Part shown: one piece after another, positions 8,144-15,287 of the stretch
How positions within the stretch are numbered: the stretch's first letter is position 1
How the letters are laid out: each line of letters starts with the position of its first letter
Source of the DNA: Acidobacteriota bacterium
Lineage (GTDB): Bacteria; Acidobacteriota; Thermoanaerobaculia; Multivoradales; Multivoraceae
Assembly (NCBI GenBank): GCA_026708285.1
Contig: JAPOVF010000323.1
Coordinates: 1-32,962, forward strand
Reading direction: 5' to 3'
Length of the DNA stretch: 32,962 nucleotides
Translations under genes and position numbers: made by a program
Notes under the pieces: model-generated
The model's input: the letters and a program-made list of their open reading frames with translations, nothing else
Database searches by the model: none
Told to the model about the DNA's origin: nothing

Positions 8144-8149
8144 ATCGTA
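8144..8149 (-). promoter_or_regulatory. Putative -10 element (TACGAT) of mgtE-recO-mutL
   Basis: TACGAT on the minus strand ends ten bases before the ATG at 8133 and overlaps the alternative ATG at 8145. No Shine-Dalgarno is present. The position argues for a leaderless mRNA and leaves no room for an M-box Mg2+ riboswitch. Confidence 0.45.
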
Positions 8150-8194
8150 CCAGCCGGACACCCGCGCGAGCCTCGTCCCAGACCCTTTCACACA

Positions 8195-8220
8195 CCCCTG
8201 AGCCAAGGCTCGTCAGGGGG
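8195..8220 (-). terminator. Hairpin between ridA-like gene and mgtE
   Basis: CCCCTGAGCC pairs with GGCTCgtCAGGGG across a two-base turn; the real loop would be slightly larger, with a two-base bulge. It lies about 37 bases after the stop of the RidA-like gene on the minus strand and before the mgtE promoter, so a terminator role fits. There is no U-run, so intrinsic termination is uncertain. Confidence 0.45.
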
Positions 8221-8256
8221 TCGATCGGACCCTGAGATGCCCTCTCGATCGGCCAG

Positions 8257-8721
8257 TCAGTCGATCTCGAACACGGCGTCGATCTCGACCGGAACGTTGA
8301 ACGGCAGCTTGTTCGTTCCCACCGCGAAACGGGCGTGCCGCCCCTTCTCGCCGAACACGCCGACCATCAGGTCGGAGGCTCCGTTGATCACCGCCGGGTG
8401 GTTCTCGAAGTCGTCGCTGCAGTTCACGAAACCGCCCAGCTTCACGCAGCGGCGCACCCGCTCCAGGTCGCCTTCGCACGCGGCCGCGACCACGGCGACG
8501 ATGTTCACGCCGACCAGGCGGGCCGCCTCCTGGGCCTCCTCGAGCGAATAGTCCACTCCGACCTTGCCCCGGTAGGCAAGCCGGCCGTCGCGCACCGGCA
8601 CCTGGCCGGAGACGAAGACGAGCGATCCCGTGCGCACCCAGGGAACGTAGTTCGCGGCCGGCGGGGCGGGGGCGGGGAGTTCCAGGCCGAGCGCCTCGAG
8701 GCGCTCCTTCACGGTCGTCAT
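8257..8721 (-). CDS. RidA/YjgF-YER057c-UK114 family protein lacking the catalytic Arg
   Basis: This encodes a 154-residue protein of the trimeric RidA fold. The N-terminal part (LEALGLELPAPAPPAANYVPWVRTG, then LVFVSGQVP) is typical of a RidA branch distinct from the classical enamine deaminase. In classical RidA the Arg of VARLPKDVKIEIEAIA is needed for enamine/imine deamination. Here the aligned stretch is GTNKLPFNVPVEIDAV, with Lys138 at that place, so deaminase activity is doubtful. The track fuses it to a long frame starting at 9501; the ATG at 8721 with GGAG nine bases upstream is the true start. It lies 11 bases behind the luciferase-like gene, and GGAG overlaps that gene's TAG stop (TAGGAG). 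Likely one operon; substrate unknown. Confidence 0.85.
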   Translation of the reverse strand: MTTVKERLEALGLELPAPAPPAANYVPWVRTGSLVFVSGQVPVRDGRLAYRGKVGVDYSLEEAQEAARLVGVNIVAVVAAACEGDLERVRRCVKLGGFVNCSDDFENHPAVINGASDLMVGVFGEKGRHARFAVGTNKLPFNVPVEIDAVFEID

Positions 8722-8732
8722 AGAGCGGACTC

Positions 8733-9656
8733 CTACGAGTAGGCGGCGAAAAGCTCTTCGAACGCCTTGATCTGGTTGCCGGCCGCCGACGACGGCACCA
8801 GGATCGGCGTACGGATGCCGGCATCGAACCACCGTTCGACGCCGTCGCGGACCTCTGCCGCTGTCCCGAACAGCGTGCAGTCGGCGAGCCAGCGGTCGGA
8901 GAGCAGCCCCGGGATGCGGTCCGTCTCGCCCCGCTCCACGGCCAGCTCCACGGCTTCCATCTCCTCGACGTAGCCGGCCGCCTTCCAGTAGTTGCGGTAG
9001 TTCGGCAGCAGGGCGTAGCGGGACAGCGTCTTCCGGTTGCGCGCCGCCGCCAGTCCCCGGTCGTCCGAGATCACGGTCGGAATCATGTTGCCCACGAAGA
9101 AGTCCGGATCGGTCGCCTTCTCCCCCGCCGCCGCCAGGGAATGGGCCATGCGCGAACGGGCGCCGTTCGCGAAGACCATGCCGTCGCCGATCTCGGCTGC
9201 GGTGGCGATCATCCGGTCGCGCAGCGTGGCGAGGACGATCGGCGGCAGACCGCCGGCGCCCCGCACCGCCTTCAACTCGTCGACGAAGGCGCGGATGTCG
9301 CCCAGCGGCTTGCCGACGGTGACCCCCAGGCGCTTGTGAGCCGGCGCGTGGCTGACGCCCACGCCGAACCAGAAACGGCCCCGGGACACCTCGTGGATGA
9401 ACGACGCCGTGTTGGCGAACTCGGTCACGTGGCGGGTGTAGATGTTGACGATCGACGTGCCGAAGTGAATGCGCTCCGTGCGCAGCGCGATCGCTTCGCA
9501 AAGCGCCAGACCGTCCCCCATGCTCGGGCAGTAGATGCCGCTGAAGCCGCGGCGCTCGATCTCCGCCGCCAGGTCGAGGGTCAGCCGGCGGCGTCCCGGC
9601 ACCGCGGCGAGAGAAACGGCCGGAAGGCCGTTCTTTGCTGGAGAGCTCGTCGTCAT
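8733..9656 (-). CDS. Luciferase-like (LLM class) flavin/F420-dependent oxidoreductase
   Basis: This encodes a 307-residue TIM-barrel protein of the bacterial luciferase-like superfamily. Visible landmarks are AAEIERRGFSGIYCPS (first helix and strand), HFGTSIVNIYTRHVTEFANTA (the strand and helix lining the cofactor pocket) and SRGRFWFGVGVSH (the glycine-rich region common in F420-dependent members). Members use FMNH2 or reduced F420. With an F420 biosynthesis locus 3-9 kb away, F420 is the more likely cofactor, but that is inference. The reaction is unknown. The ATG at 9656 has no Shine-Dalgarno and a TACCCT nine bases upstream. It is transcribed with the RidA-like gene and is divergent from the CoA-transferase homologue. 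Confidence 0.85.
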   Translation of the reverse strand: MTTSSPAKNGLPAVSLAAVPGRRRLTLDLAAEIERRGFSGIYCPSMGDGLALCEAIALRTERIHFGTSIVNIYTRHVTEFANTASFIHEVSRGRFWFGVGVSHAPAHKRLGVTVGKPLGDIRAFVDELKAVRGAGGLPPIVLATLRDRMIATAAEIGDGMVFANGARSRMAHSLAAAGEKATDPDFFVGNMIPTVISDDRGLAAARNRKTLSRYALLPNYRNYWKAAGYVEEMEAVELAVERGETDRIPGLLSDRWLADCTLFGTAAEVRDGVERWFDAGIRTPILVPSSAAGNQIKAFEELFAAYS

Positions 9657-9665
9657 GGCGGCGGC

Positions 9666-9671
9666 AGGGTA
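9666..9671 (-). promoter_or_regulatory. Putative -10 element (TACCCT) of the LLM-RidA operon
   Basis: TACCCT on the minus strand ends nine bases before the ATG at 9656, with no Shine-Dalgarno between. A leaderless start is inferred; no -35 is visible. Confidence 0.4.
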
Positions 9672-9712
9672 TCAGCGTCCCAAGGCGGATAGGGAGTCCT
9701 CGGGGGTGCGGC

Positions 9713-9718
9713 TACGCT
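9713..9718 (+). promoter_or_regulatory. Putative -10 element (TACGCT) of the CoA-transferase homologue
   Basis: TACGCT ends ten bases before the ATG at 9729, again without a Shine-Dalgarno. It faces the LLM promoter across a 72-base divergent gap. Confidence 0.4.
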
Positions 9719-9728
9719 ACGGGCCGCG

Positions 9729-10988
9729 ATGGAGAAACTCGCTCCCGATCAGGTCGGCGCGCTGCTCCGCCCCGGCATGAGGGTCGCCGTCCTGGGCGGT
9801 TGCAACGAACCGCGCGGCATCGCCGCGGCGCTGCACGCCCAGCCGGAAGCGACCGCCGGGGTCGAGTTCACGGTCACCCGCATCCCCGGCATCGCCTCGC
9901 CGACGCTCGCGCCCTGGGCCGGCTCGACGGTGCGGAGCTTCTTCGTCACGCCCGAGATGCGAGCCGGCTTCGAGGCAGGCTCGGTCCGCTTCGTGCCGAT
10001 GCAGTACCGGCATGTCTGGGACGATCTGATGGCGGCGCCCTTCGACCTGGCCATCGCCCAGTTCACGCCGCCGGACGGGAACGGCGACTGCTCGCTCGGG
10101 ATCGGCGCCGGCTTCCTGCCGGCACTGCTGGAGCGCCCGGAGATCCCCTTCGTCGCGGAGTGGAACCGCTCCCTGCCCCGGCTCCCGGGCGCCCCGACGG
10201 TGGAAGCGGACCGCTTCGACTACGTCGTCGAGACCGACGTCGAACCGCCCACGCTTGCGAGCCGGAGCGGTCCCGTTGCCGAGCGCATCGGGGCCCTGGT
10301 CGCGGAACTGATCCGCGACGGCGACTGCATCGAGACGGGCGTCGGCGCGATTCCGGACGCGGTCCTGGCTGCCTTGCACGGTCACCGCGATCTGGGCTTT
10401 CACTCGGGCCTGCTGTCCGATGGTGTGATGGATCTCGTGGAAGCGGGGGCCGTCACGGGCGCGCGCAAGACAATCGACGAAGGACGCCTGGTGGCAGCCA
10501 TGGTCCTCGGCTCACCGCGCCTCTACGACTGGGCGATCCGCTGCGACCTGCTCGACTTGCGCACCGTCGACTACACCCATGACGTGCGGGTGATCGCCAG
10601 GCTGGACAACTTCGTCGCCCTGAACTCCGCGGTCGAGGTGGACCTCTTCGGCCAGGTCAACTCGGAGATGGTCCGCGGCCGTCAGATCAGCGGCACGGGC
10701 GGCGCCGTCGACTTCATGCGCGGCGCCCGGATGTCGGCCGGCGGACGCTCGATCGTCGCCCTCGAGGCGACCGCCGGCGGAGGCCGCTTCTCCAGGATCG
10801 TCCCGGAACTGCCGCCGGCGCACGCCGCCACCGCGCTGCGGACCGACGCTGACATCTTCGCCACCGAGTACGGCGTCGCCGAGGTCCGCGGACTGAACCT
10901 CGTCGAACGGGCCCGCCGGCTTGCGCGGATTGCGGCGCCCGAGTTCCGGGAGGAGTTGGACACCCAGGCTGCGCAGCTCTGTCGCTAG
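9729..10988 (+). CDS. Acetyl-CoA hydrolase/transferase family protein, catalytic Glu replaced by Gly
   Basis: This encodes a 419-residue protein of the class that includes 4-hydroxybutyrate CoA-transferase and acetyl-CoA hydrolase. Shared features are QTGVGxIPDAV-like IETGVGAIPDAV (about 201-212), LGFHSGLLSDGVMDLVEAGAV (222-242), NSAVEVDLFGQVNSE and the GTGGAVDF motif near the C-terminus. In the characterised transferases the second region reads GIHTEM and its Glu forms the covalent acyl/CoA intermediate. Here the aligned residue is Gly227 (FHSGLL), so normal transferase chemistry is doubtful. It may have another activity or another nucleophile. The ATG at 9729 lies ten bases after a TACGCT hexamer with no Shine-Dalgarno. 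It is a single-gene unit ended by a hairpin. Confidence 0.85.
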   Translation: MEKLAPDQVGALLRPGMRVAVLGGCNEPRGIAAALHAQPEATAGVEFTVTRIPGIASPTLAPWAGSTVRSFFVTPEMRAGFEAGSVRFVPMQYRHVWDDLMAAPFDLAIAQFTPPDGNGDCSLGIGAGFLPALLERPEIPFVAEWNRSLPRLPGAPTVEADRFDYVVETDVEPPTLASRSGPVAERIGALVAELIRDGDCIETGVGAIPDAVLAALHGHRDLGFHSGLLSDGVMDLVEAGAVTGARKTIDEGRLVAAMVLGSPRLYDWAIRCDLLDLRTVDYTHDVRVIARLDNFVALNSAVEVDLFGQVNSEMVRGRQISGTGGAVDFMRGARMSAGGRSIVALEATAGGGRFSRIVPELPPAHAATALRTDADIFATEYGVAEVRGLNLVERARRLARIAAPEFREELDTQAAQLCR

Positions 10989-11015
10989 CCGTCGACGCGC
11001 GCCTGGCACAGCCGA

Positions 11016-11033
11016 GCGAGGCTGACGCCTCGC
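11016..11033. terminator. Perfect hairpin between convergent genes
   Basis: GCGAGGC-TGAC-GCCTCGC is a perfect seven-pair stem with a four-base loop, placed in the 100-base gap between the stops of two convergent genes (10988 and 11089). It could serve both directions. A short C/T-rich tail follows on the plus strand, not a true U-run. Confidence 0.5.
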
Positions 11034-11088
11034 CCGCCTCTCTCAAGGCCGGCGGGGACGCCGGCGCACCCGGTGACGACCTGACGCC

Positions 11089-11700
11089 CTAGGCTTTCGC
11101 GCTCGGCCGCGCCGAGACCGCCTGATGCCAGCGTAGGAGGTTCGGCGTCTCCTCCGTCACTCGGAACTTCGTCACGCGACCGAAGTCGATCCCGATCTGG
11201 GCCGTGATGTCGGCGATCGAGTAGTCGTCGCCGGCGACGAACTCGCGGTCGGCGAGTTCCTGGTCGAGCCAGGCCAGGCGCTTCGTCGCGTGGCGGCGCT
11301 GACCCTCGCCGTAGTCCGGGAACTGTTCGATGCGGTCGGCGAAGTACGGGTGGGTGTTGCGGAAGACCTGCATGATCGGCAGGGCGATCTCGAGTTCCAT
11401 CCGGCGCTGCCACATCTCGATGCGGGCGGCCTCCTCGGCATCGTCGCCGCCCATCAGCGCCGGCTCGGGCTGCAACTGCTCGAAGTAGCGGCAGATGGCG
11501 ACCGACTCGGCGATGAACGTGCCGTCGTCGAGCTCGAGCACGGGCACCCGCCCTATCGGGTTCTTCTTCCGGAAGGCCTCCTGGCGGTTCTCGGCCGAGC
11601 CCAGGTCGACCGCCACGACGGGGACCTCGATGCCCTTTTCGGCCAGAAAGATGCGCACGCGGCGGCAGTTGGGGGCGGTGGCGGCTTCGTGTAGCTTCAT
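11089..11700 (-). CDS. Glutathione S-transferase family protein
   Basis: This encodes a 203-residue cytoplasmic GST-fold protein. The thioredoxin-like N-terminal domain (about 1-80) has TAPNCRRVRIFLAEKGI, the cis-Pro region GRVPVLELDDGTFIAES and the glutathione-contact ES-AICRYFE. The all-helical C-terminal domain (about 90-203) contains the N-capping motif YSIADITA. It may detoxify electrophiles or act on a specific metabolite; the substrate cannot be told from sequence. The ATG at 11700 has AGGAG 12 bases upstream, which is long, and a small palindrome (ATCTCC-T-GGAGAT, 11712-11724) overlaps that site. It is convergent with the CoA-transferase homologue and divergent from terC. Confidence 0.9.
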   Translation of the reverse strand: MKLHEAATAPNCRRVRIFLAEKGIEVPVVAVDLGSAENRQEAFRKKNPIGRVPVLELDDGTFIAESVAICRYFEQLQPEPALMGGDDAEEAARIEMWQRRMELEIALPIMQVFRNTHPYFADRIEQFPDYGEGQRRHATKRLAWLDQELADREFVAGDDYSIADITAQIGIDFGRVTKFRVTEETPNLLRWHQAVSARPSAKA

Positions 11701-11711
11701 GAGATCGAACT

Positions 11712-11724
11712 ATCTCCTGGAGAT
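11712..11724. promoter_or_regulatory. Short palindrome over the GST ribosome binding region
   Basis: ATCTCC-T-GGAGAT is a six-pair inverted repeat with a one-base centre. It lies 11 bases upstream of the GST ATG and includes the AGGAG. It could be an operator or chance; no regulator is encoded nearby. Confidence 0.25.
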
Positions 11725-11806
11725 CTGCTGCTGATGTTCAAGGCTTGGCAATGACGGGAGCGGAGTGTAACCCCATCGGGCAAGGGCCTCGCGAGGAGCA
11801 CGCGGG

Positions 11807-12604
11807 ATGACTGAACTCCTGGCCCAGCCGGCCTTCTGGGCGGCCCTGTTCTCGGTGACGCTGATCCAGATCGCACTCGGCGCCGACAACCTGATCATCA
11901 TCACGATCATCGCCAACAAGCTGCCGGAGGCCCGGCGCAAGCAGGCAATCCAGTTGGGACTGCTGTTGGCGATGGCGCTCCGTATCGTCCTGCTGCTGAT
12001 CCTGAGCCTGGTGCTCGGGGCGGCAACCACCGAACTCTGGCACTTCGATGGCAGCCTGCTCGGCGTCCACATGGCCGGGACCGTGGACGGCAAGTCCCTG
12101 GTGCTCGTGATCGGCGGACTCTTCCTGATCTGGAAGGGCGTCAAGGAGCTCCGCGTCAAGCTGAAGGCGGTCGAGCACGAAGTCGCGAAGGCGAACAGAT
12201 TCGCCGAGGTCGTCGCGTTGATCGTCGGCATGAACCTCATCTTCTCGGTCGACTCGATCCTCACCGTCGTCGGCATGACGGACATCTTCGCGGTCATGGT
12301 CGGCTCCGTGCTGATCTCGGTGGCGTTGATGCTGGTCTTCGCCGGCCCGATCTCGCGCTTCCTCAGTTCGAACCCCGAGTTCGAGATCCTGGGCCTCTTC
12401 GTCCTCCTGCTGATCGGCTTCGTGCTGATCCTCGAGGCGGGGCACAGCGCGCACATGGTCGTCAACGGCTCCCCCACGCCGTACATCCCGCAGTGGATCG
12501 TCATCTTCATCCTGCTCCTGATGTTCGCGCTCGACCTCTACCAGAACTGGTGGGAGCGCAAGCGGGACGTCGACACGGTGACCCTGCACCGGCGACGGAA
12601 GTAA
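11807..12604 (+). CDS. TerC family integral membrane protein
   Basis: This encodes a 265-residue inner-membrane protein with about seven hydrophobic segments. The family signatures are ALGADNLIIITIIANKLP near the N-terminus (the acidic residue and Asn in the first membrane segment) and NLIFSVDSILTVVGMTD (about 144-160). TerC/Alx/YkoY relatives are implicated in Mn2+ export, tellurite resistance and metal loading of exported proteins; which of these applies is unknown. The ATG at 11807 has a good GAGGAG eight bases upstream. I looked for a yybP-ykoY manganese riboswitch in the 106-base gap and could not support one. It stands alone, with a weak hairpin after it. Confidence 0.88.
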   Translation: MTELLAQPAFWAALFSVTLIQIALGADNLIIITIIANKLPEARRKQAIQLGLLLAMALRIVLLLILSLVLGAATTELWHFDGSLLGVHMAGTVDGKSLVLVIGGLFLIWKGVKELRVKLKAVEHEVAKANRFAEVVALIVGMNLIFSVDSILTVVGMTDIFAVMVGSVLISVALMLVFAGPISRFLSSNPEFEILGLFVLLLIGFVLILEAGHSAHMVVNGSPTPYIPQWIVIFILLLMFALDLYQNWWERKRDVDTVTLHRRRK

Positions 12605-12614
12605 GGGAGAGCCG

Positions 12615-12631
12615 ACCGGGACTTGCCCGGT
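12615..12631 (+). terminator. Weak hairpin after the TerC gene
   Basis: ACCGGG-ACTTG-CCCGGT forms a six-pair stem 10 bases after the terC-family stop. There is no U-run, and it runs directly into the TACGAT hexamer upstream of npdG. It may separate the two units. Confidence 0.3.
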
Positions 12632-12632
12632 G

Positions 12633-12638
12633 TACGAT
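12633..12638 (+). promoter_or_regulatory. Putative -10 element (TACGAT) for npdG
   Basis: TACGAT lies 65 bases upstream of the chosen npdG ATG, so this transcript would have a leader. The evidence is the hexamer alone. Confidence 0.3.
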
Positions 12639-12703
12639 CGCCGCCCTTCCGCCGCCCAGCGGCTCAGGGCGGACAGCGAAACTCATCGAACAGCGGATCC
12701 ACG

Positions 12704-13408
12704 ATGTCAAACGACGAGTCAACCAGTTCCTTTCTGCCCACCCTCGCCATGCTCGGCGCCACCGGCGACCTGGGCGGCGGTCTCGCGCGACGGTGGGCGG
12801 CTGCCGGTTACACCATCGTCATCGGCTCCCGTTCACGCGAGAAGGGCGCCGGGTCGGCTGAGGACGTGAACGAGCAGCTCCGGGGCCTCGGCCTGCCGGC
12901 GAGGGTTCGGGGCACGGACAACCTGACCGCGGCACGAGAGGGCGACCTCGTCGTGCTGACGGTGCCCTACTCGTTCCAGCGGGCGACGCTGGAGGGCGTG
13001 CGCGAAGCGCTCCAGGGCAAGATCCTGATCGACTGCACGGTGCCGCTCGTGCCGCCGAAGGTCGCCCGAGTCCAGCTCCCGGAGGAGGGCTGCGCAGCGA
13101 ACATCGCGCAACAGGCCGTCGGTCCCGGCGTCCGCGTGGTTTCCGCATTCCAGAACGTCGGCGCCGCCCATCTGCGCGAGGAGGACGCGGTCGATTGCGA
13201 TGTCCTGGTCACGGGCGACGACCCGTCGGCGCGCGCCGAGGTCATCGAGCTGATCGAGGCCCTCGGCATGCGGGGCTGGCACGCCGGGCCGCTCGACAAC
13301 GCGGCCGCGGCGGAGGCCCTGACCTCCGTTCTGATCCAGTTGAACCGGAAGTACGGCATCGCCGGCGCGGGGATCCGGATCAGCGGCGAACCCACCCGTA
13401 CGCCCTGA
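12704..13408 (+). CDS. npdG: NADPH:F420 oxidoreductase
   Basis: This enzyme moves hydride between NADP(H) and coenzyme F420 in the cytoplasm, and in aerobic bacteria is one way to supply F420H2. The 234-residue protein begins with a Rossmann nucleotide site LAMLGATGDLGGGLA, then IVIGSRSREK, whose Ser/Arg fit NADP phosphate binding. It continues with VVLTVPYS, LIDCTVPL and the FNO-type ending GWHAGPLDNAAAAEALTSVLIQLNRKYG. The track starts at 12623, but the ATG at 12704 fits the family N-terminus and has GGAT eight bases upstream. It heads the run npdG-cofE-cofD-cofC-fbiC, which supports F420 rather than another acceptor. Confidence 0.88.
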   Translation: MSNDESTSSFLPTLAMLGATGDLGGGLARRWAAAGYTIVIGSRSREKGAGSAEDVNEQLRGLGLPARVRGTDNLTAAREGDLVVLTVPYSFQRATLEGVREALQGKILIDCTVPLVPPKVARVQLPEEGCAANIAQQAVGPGVRVVSAFQNVGAAHLREEDAVDCDVLVTGDDPSARAEVIELIEALGMRGWHAGPLDNAAAAEALTSVLIQLNRKYGIAGAGIRISGEPTRTP

Positions 13409-13498
13409 AGACGGTCGGCGCTCGATCGCAGCGGATGCGACGCTCGGCGTGCGGAGGCGGTTAGCCTTCGGCTTTCGAGCACCGCGCTTTCCCAGACC

Positions 13499-14260
13499 AT
13501 GCTGAACATCAAGCCGGTACCAGGCCTGCCGGAAGTCCAACCGGACGACGACCTGGCCCCCCTGATCGCCGAGGCGATGCGGCAGGCACGGATGAAGTTG
13601 CGTGACGGCGACGTGCTCGTCGTCGCGCAGAAGATCGTCTCCAAGGCGGAAGGCCGGATCGTCGACCTGGCACCGGTGGAACCGCGTCCCGAAGCCGTCC
13701 GGCTGGCGGCGAAGTGCGACAAGGATCCACGCCTGGTCGAACTCGTGCTTCGGGAATCGACCGCGGTGCTGCGCACCGTGCCCGGAGTCATCATCGTCGA
13801 GCACCGGCTCGGTCTCGTGCTGGCGAACGCGGGGATCGACCAGTCGAACCTGCGTCCCGGCGACGACCACGGACATGCGCTCCTCCTGCCGGAAGATCCG
13901 GACTCCTCAGCGGCGGCCCTGCGCGAAACCCTGGCGGTGCACTTCGGACTCGAGCGCCTCGGCGTGATCGTCAACGACAGCGTCGGTCGCGCCTGGCGGC
14001 TGGGCACCGTCGGGCTCGCCATCGGTGTCGCCGGAATGACGGCGCTTTGGGACCTGCGGGGTGATCGCGACCTGTTCGGCCGGGAACTCCTGGTCTCGGA
14101 GACCGGGATCGCCGATCAGGTCGCGAGCGCCGCCCAGATCGTCCAGGGCGAGGGCGACGAGGGCACTCCGGTCGTGCGCGTTCGCGGCCTCGGGCGGCTC
14201 GGACCTGCTCAGACCGCCCGCGACCTGCTGAGACCGCGCGAGCAGGACCTGTTCCGGTGA
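13499..14260 (+). CDS. cofE: Coenzyme F420-0:L-glutamate ligase
   Basis: CofE adds one or more L-glutamates, by GTP-driven gamma-linkage, to F420-0. The 253-residue protein contains DGDVLVVAQKIVSKAEGR (about 37-54), LVELVLRES, IVDLAP and the nucleotide/metal region VIVNDSVGRAWRLGTVGLAIGVAG. It is the single-domain CofE form. The mycobacterial FbiB has an additional C-terminal FMN domain that reduces dehydro-F420-0; that domain is absent here and no separate copy is seen in the window. The ATG at 13499 has no Shine-Dalgarno; the gap from npdG is 90 bases, and from here to cofD 13 bases. It is very likely in one operon with cofD and cofC. Confidence 0.92.
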   Translation: MLNIKPVPGLPEVQPDDDLAPLIAEAMRQARMKLRDGDVLVVAQKIVSKAEGRIVDLAPVEPRPEAVRLAAKCDKDPRLVELVLRESTAVLRTVPGVIIVEHRLGLVLANAGIDQSNLRPGDDHGHALLLPEDPDSSAAALRETLAVHFGLERLGVIVNDSVGRAWRLGTVGLAIGVAGMTALWDLRGDRDLFGRELLVSETGIADQVASAAQIVQGEGDEGTPVVRVRGLGRLGPAQTARDLLRPREQDLFR

Positions 14261-14273
14261 AGGCGGGTCTCTG

Positions 14274-15287
14274 ATGACGGAAGGCTCCCCAAGGCACTGC
14301 GTGGCGCTTTCCGGCGGCGTCGGCGGCGCCAAGCTGGCGCTCGGGCTGTCGCGCGTGCTGCCCGGGGACTCGTTGACCGTCGTCTGCAACACCGCGGACG
14401 ATTTCGACCACCTGGGCCTCCGGATCTGCCCGGACCTCGACACGGTGATGTACACGCTGGCCGGGATCTCGAACCGCGTCACCGGCTGGGGTCAGGCGCA
14501 CGAGACCTGGTCCTTCCTCGAGGCGCTCGCCCATCTCGACGGTGAGATCTGGTTCCGGCTCGGCGACCGGGATCTGGCGACCCACGTGGAGCGGACGCGA
14601 CGGCTCCGTGCCGGCGAGACCCTGACAGACGTGACGGCAGCCCTCTGCGGCGCGCTCGGCATCGCCGCCCGGGTGCTGCCCATGAGCGACGACCCGGTGC
14701 GCACGGTCGTGCTGACGGAAACCGGCGAACTCAGCTTCCAGCACTACTTCGTCCGCGATGCCTGCACCCCGACCGTCTCCGGCTTTCGCTTCGACGGGAT
14801 CGACGCGGCCCGGCCGTCCCCCGCCTTTCTGGCGGCGCTGGAGGACGACGCGACCGCGACGATCCTCGTCTGTCCCTCGAACCCCTTCGTCAGCGTGGAT
14901 CCCGTGCTGGCGCTCGACGGGGTCGAGGCGGCCCTGCGGCGGACGGGAGTTCCTGTCGTTGCGGTCTCCCCCATTGTCGGCGGCACGGCGATCAAGGGGC
15001 CCGCGGCCAAGATGATGGCGGAACTCGGGATGCCGGTCACCGCGGTCGGGGTCGCCCGGCACTACCGGGAACGCGACCTGCTCGACGGCTTCGTGATCGA
15101 CGACGCCGATGCCGGCCAGACCACCGAGATCGAGGATCTCGGCCTTCCCACCCTGGTGACCGGCACGGTGATGGAGACGCTGGCCGACCGGGAACGCCTG
15201 GCCCGGGAGACGATCGACTTCGCCCGCGGCCTCGACCACGGGCGGGGCGACGTCGCGGAAGCCGTGTCGCCGGAACGGTCCGCGTGA
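14274..15287 (+). CDS. cofD: 2-phospho-L-lactate (or phosphoenolpyruvate) transferase
   Basis: CofD transfers the phospho-acyl group from the GDP-activated donor made by CofC onto FO, giving F420-0 or dehydro-F420-0. The 337-residue protein starts with the family signature ALSGGVGGAKLALGL and has VVCNTADDF, GLRICPDLDTVMYTLAG, WFRLGDRDLATH, and PSNPFVSVDPVL with VSPIVGGTAIKGPAAKMM near the end. Size is normal. Whether the donor is phospholactate, phosphoenolpyruvate or phosphoglycerate cannot be read from sequence alone. The ATG at 14274 follows AAGG ten bases upstream; the TGA overlaps the cofC GTG as GTGA, so cofC translation is coupled. Confidence 0.95.
   Translation: MTEGSPRHCVALSGGVGGAKLALGLSRVLPGDSLTVVCNTADDFDHLGLRICPDLDTVMYTLAGISNRVTGWGQAHETWSFLEALAHLDGEIWFRLGDRDLATHVERTRRLRAGETLTDVTAALCGALGIAARVLPMSDDPVRTVVLTETGELSFQHYFVRDACTPTVSGFRFDGIDAARPSPAFLAALEDDATATILVCPSNPFVSVDPVLALDGVEAALRRTGVPVVAVSPIVGGTAIKGPAAKMMAELGMPVTAVGVARHYRERDLLDGFVIDDADAGQTTEIEDLGLPTLVTGTVMETLADRERLARETIDFARGLDHGRGDVAEAVSPERSA

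Noticed and set aside
8134-8256. Possible M-box Mg2+ riboswitch upstream of mgtE
   Set aside because: The gap is too short, contains a terminator-like hairpin belonging to the upstream gene, and the TACGAT element sits directly at the start codon.
11701-11806. Possible yybP-ykoY manganese riboswitch upstream of the TerC-family gene
   Set aside because: I could not find the conserved loop sequences or a stable paired framework in the 106 bases; a covariance-model search would settle it.
13409-13498. Small inverted repeats (TCGCA-GCGGA-TGCGA) between npdG and cofE
   Set aside because: Stems of four or five pairs are expected by chance at this GC content and no U-run follows.
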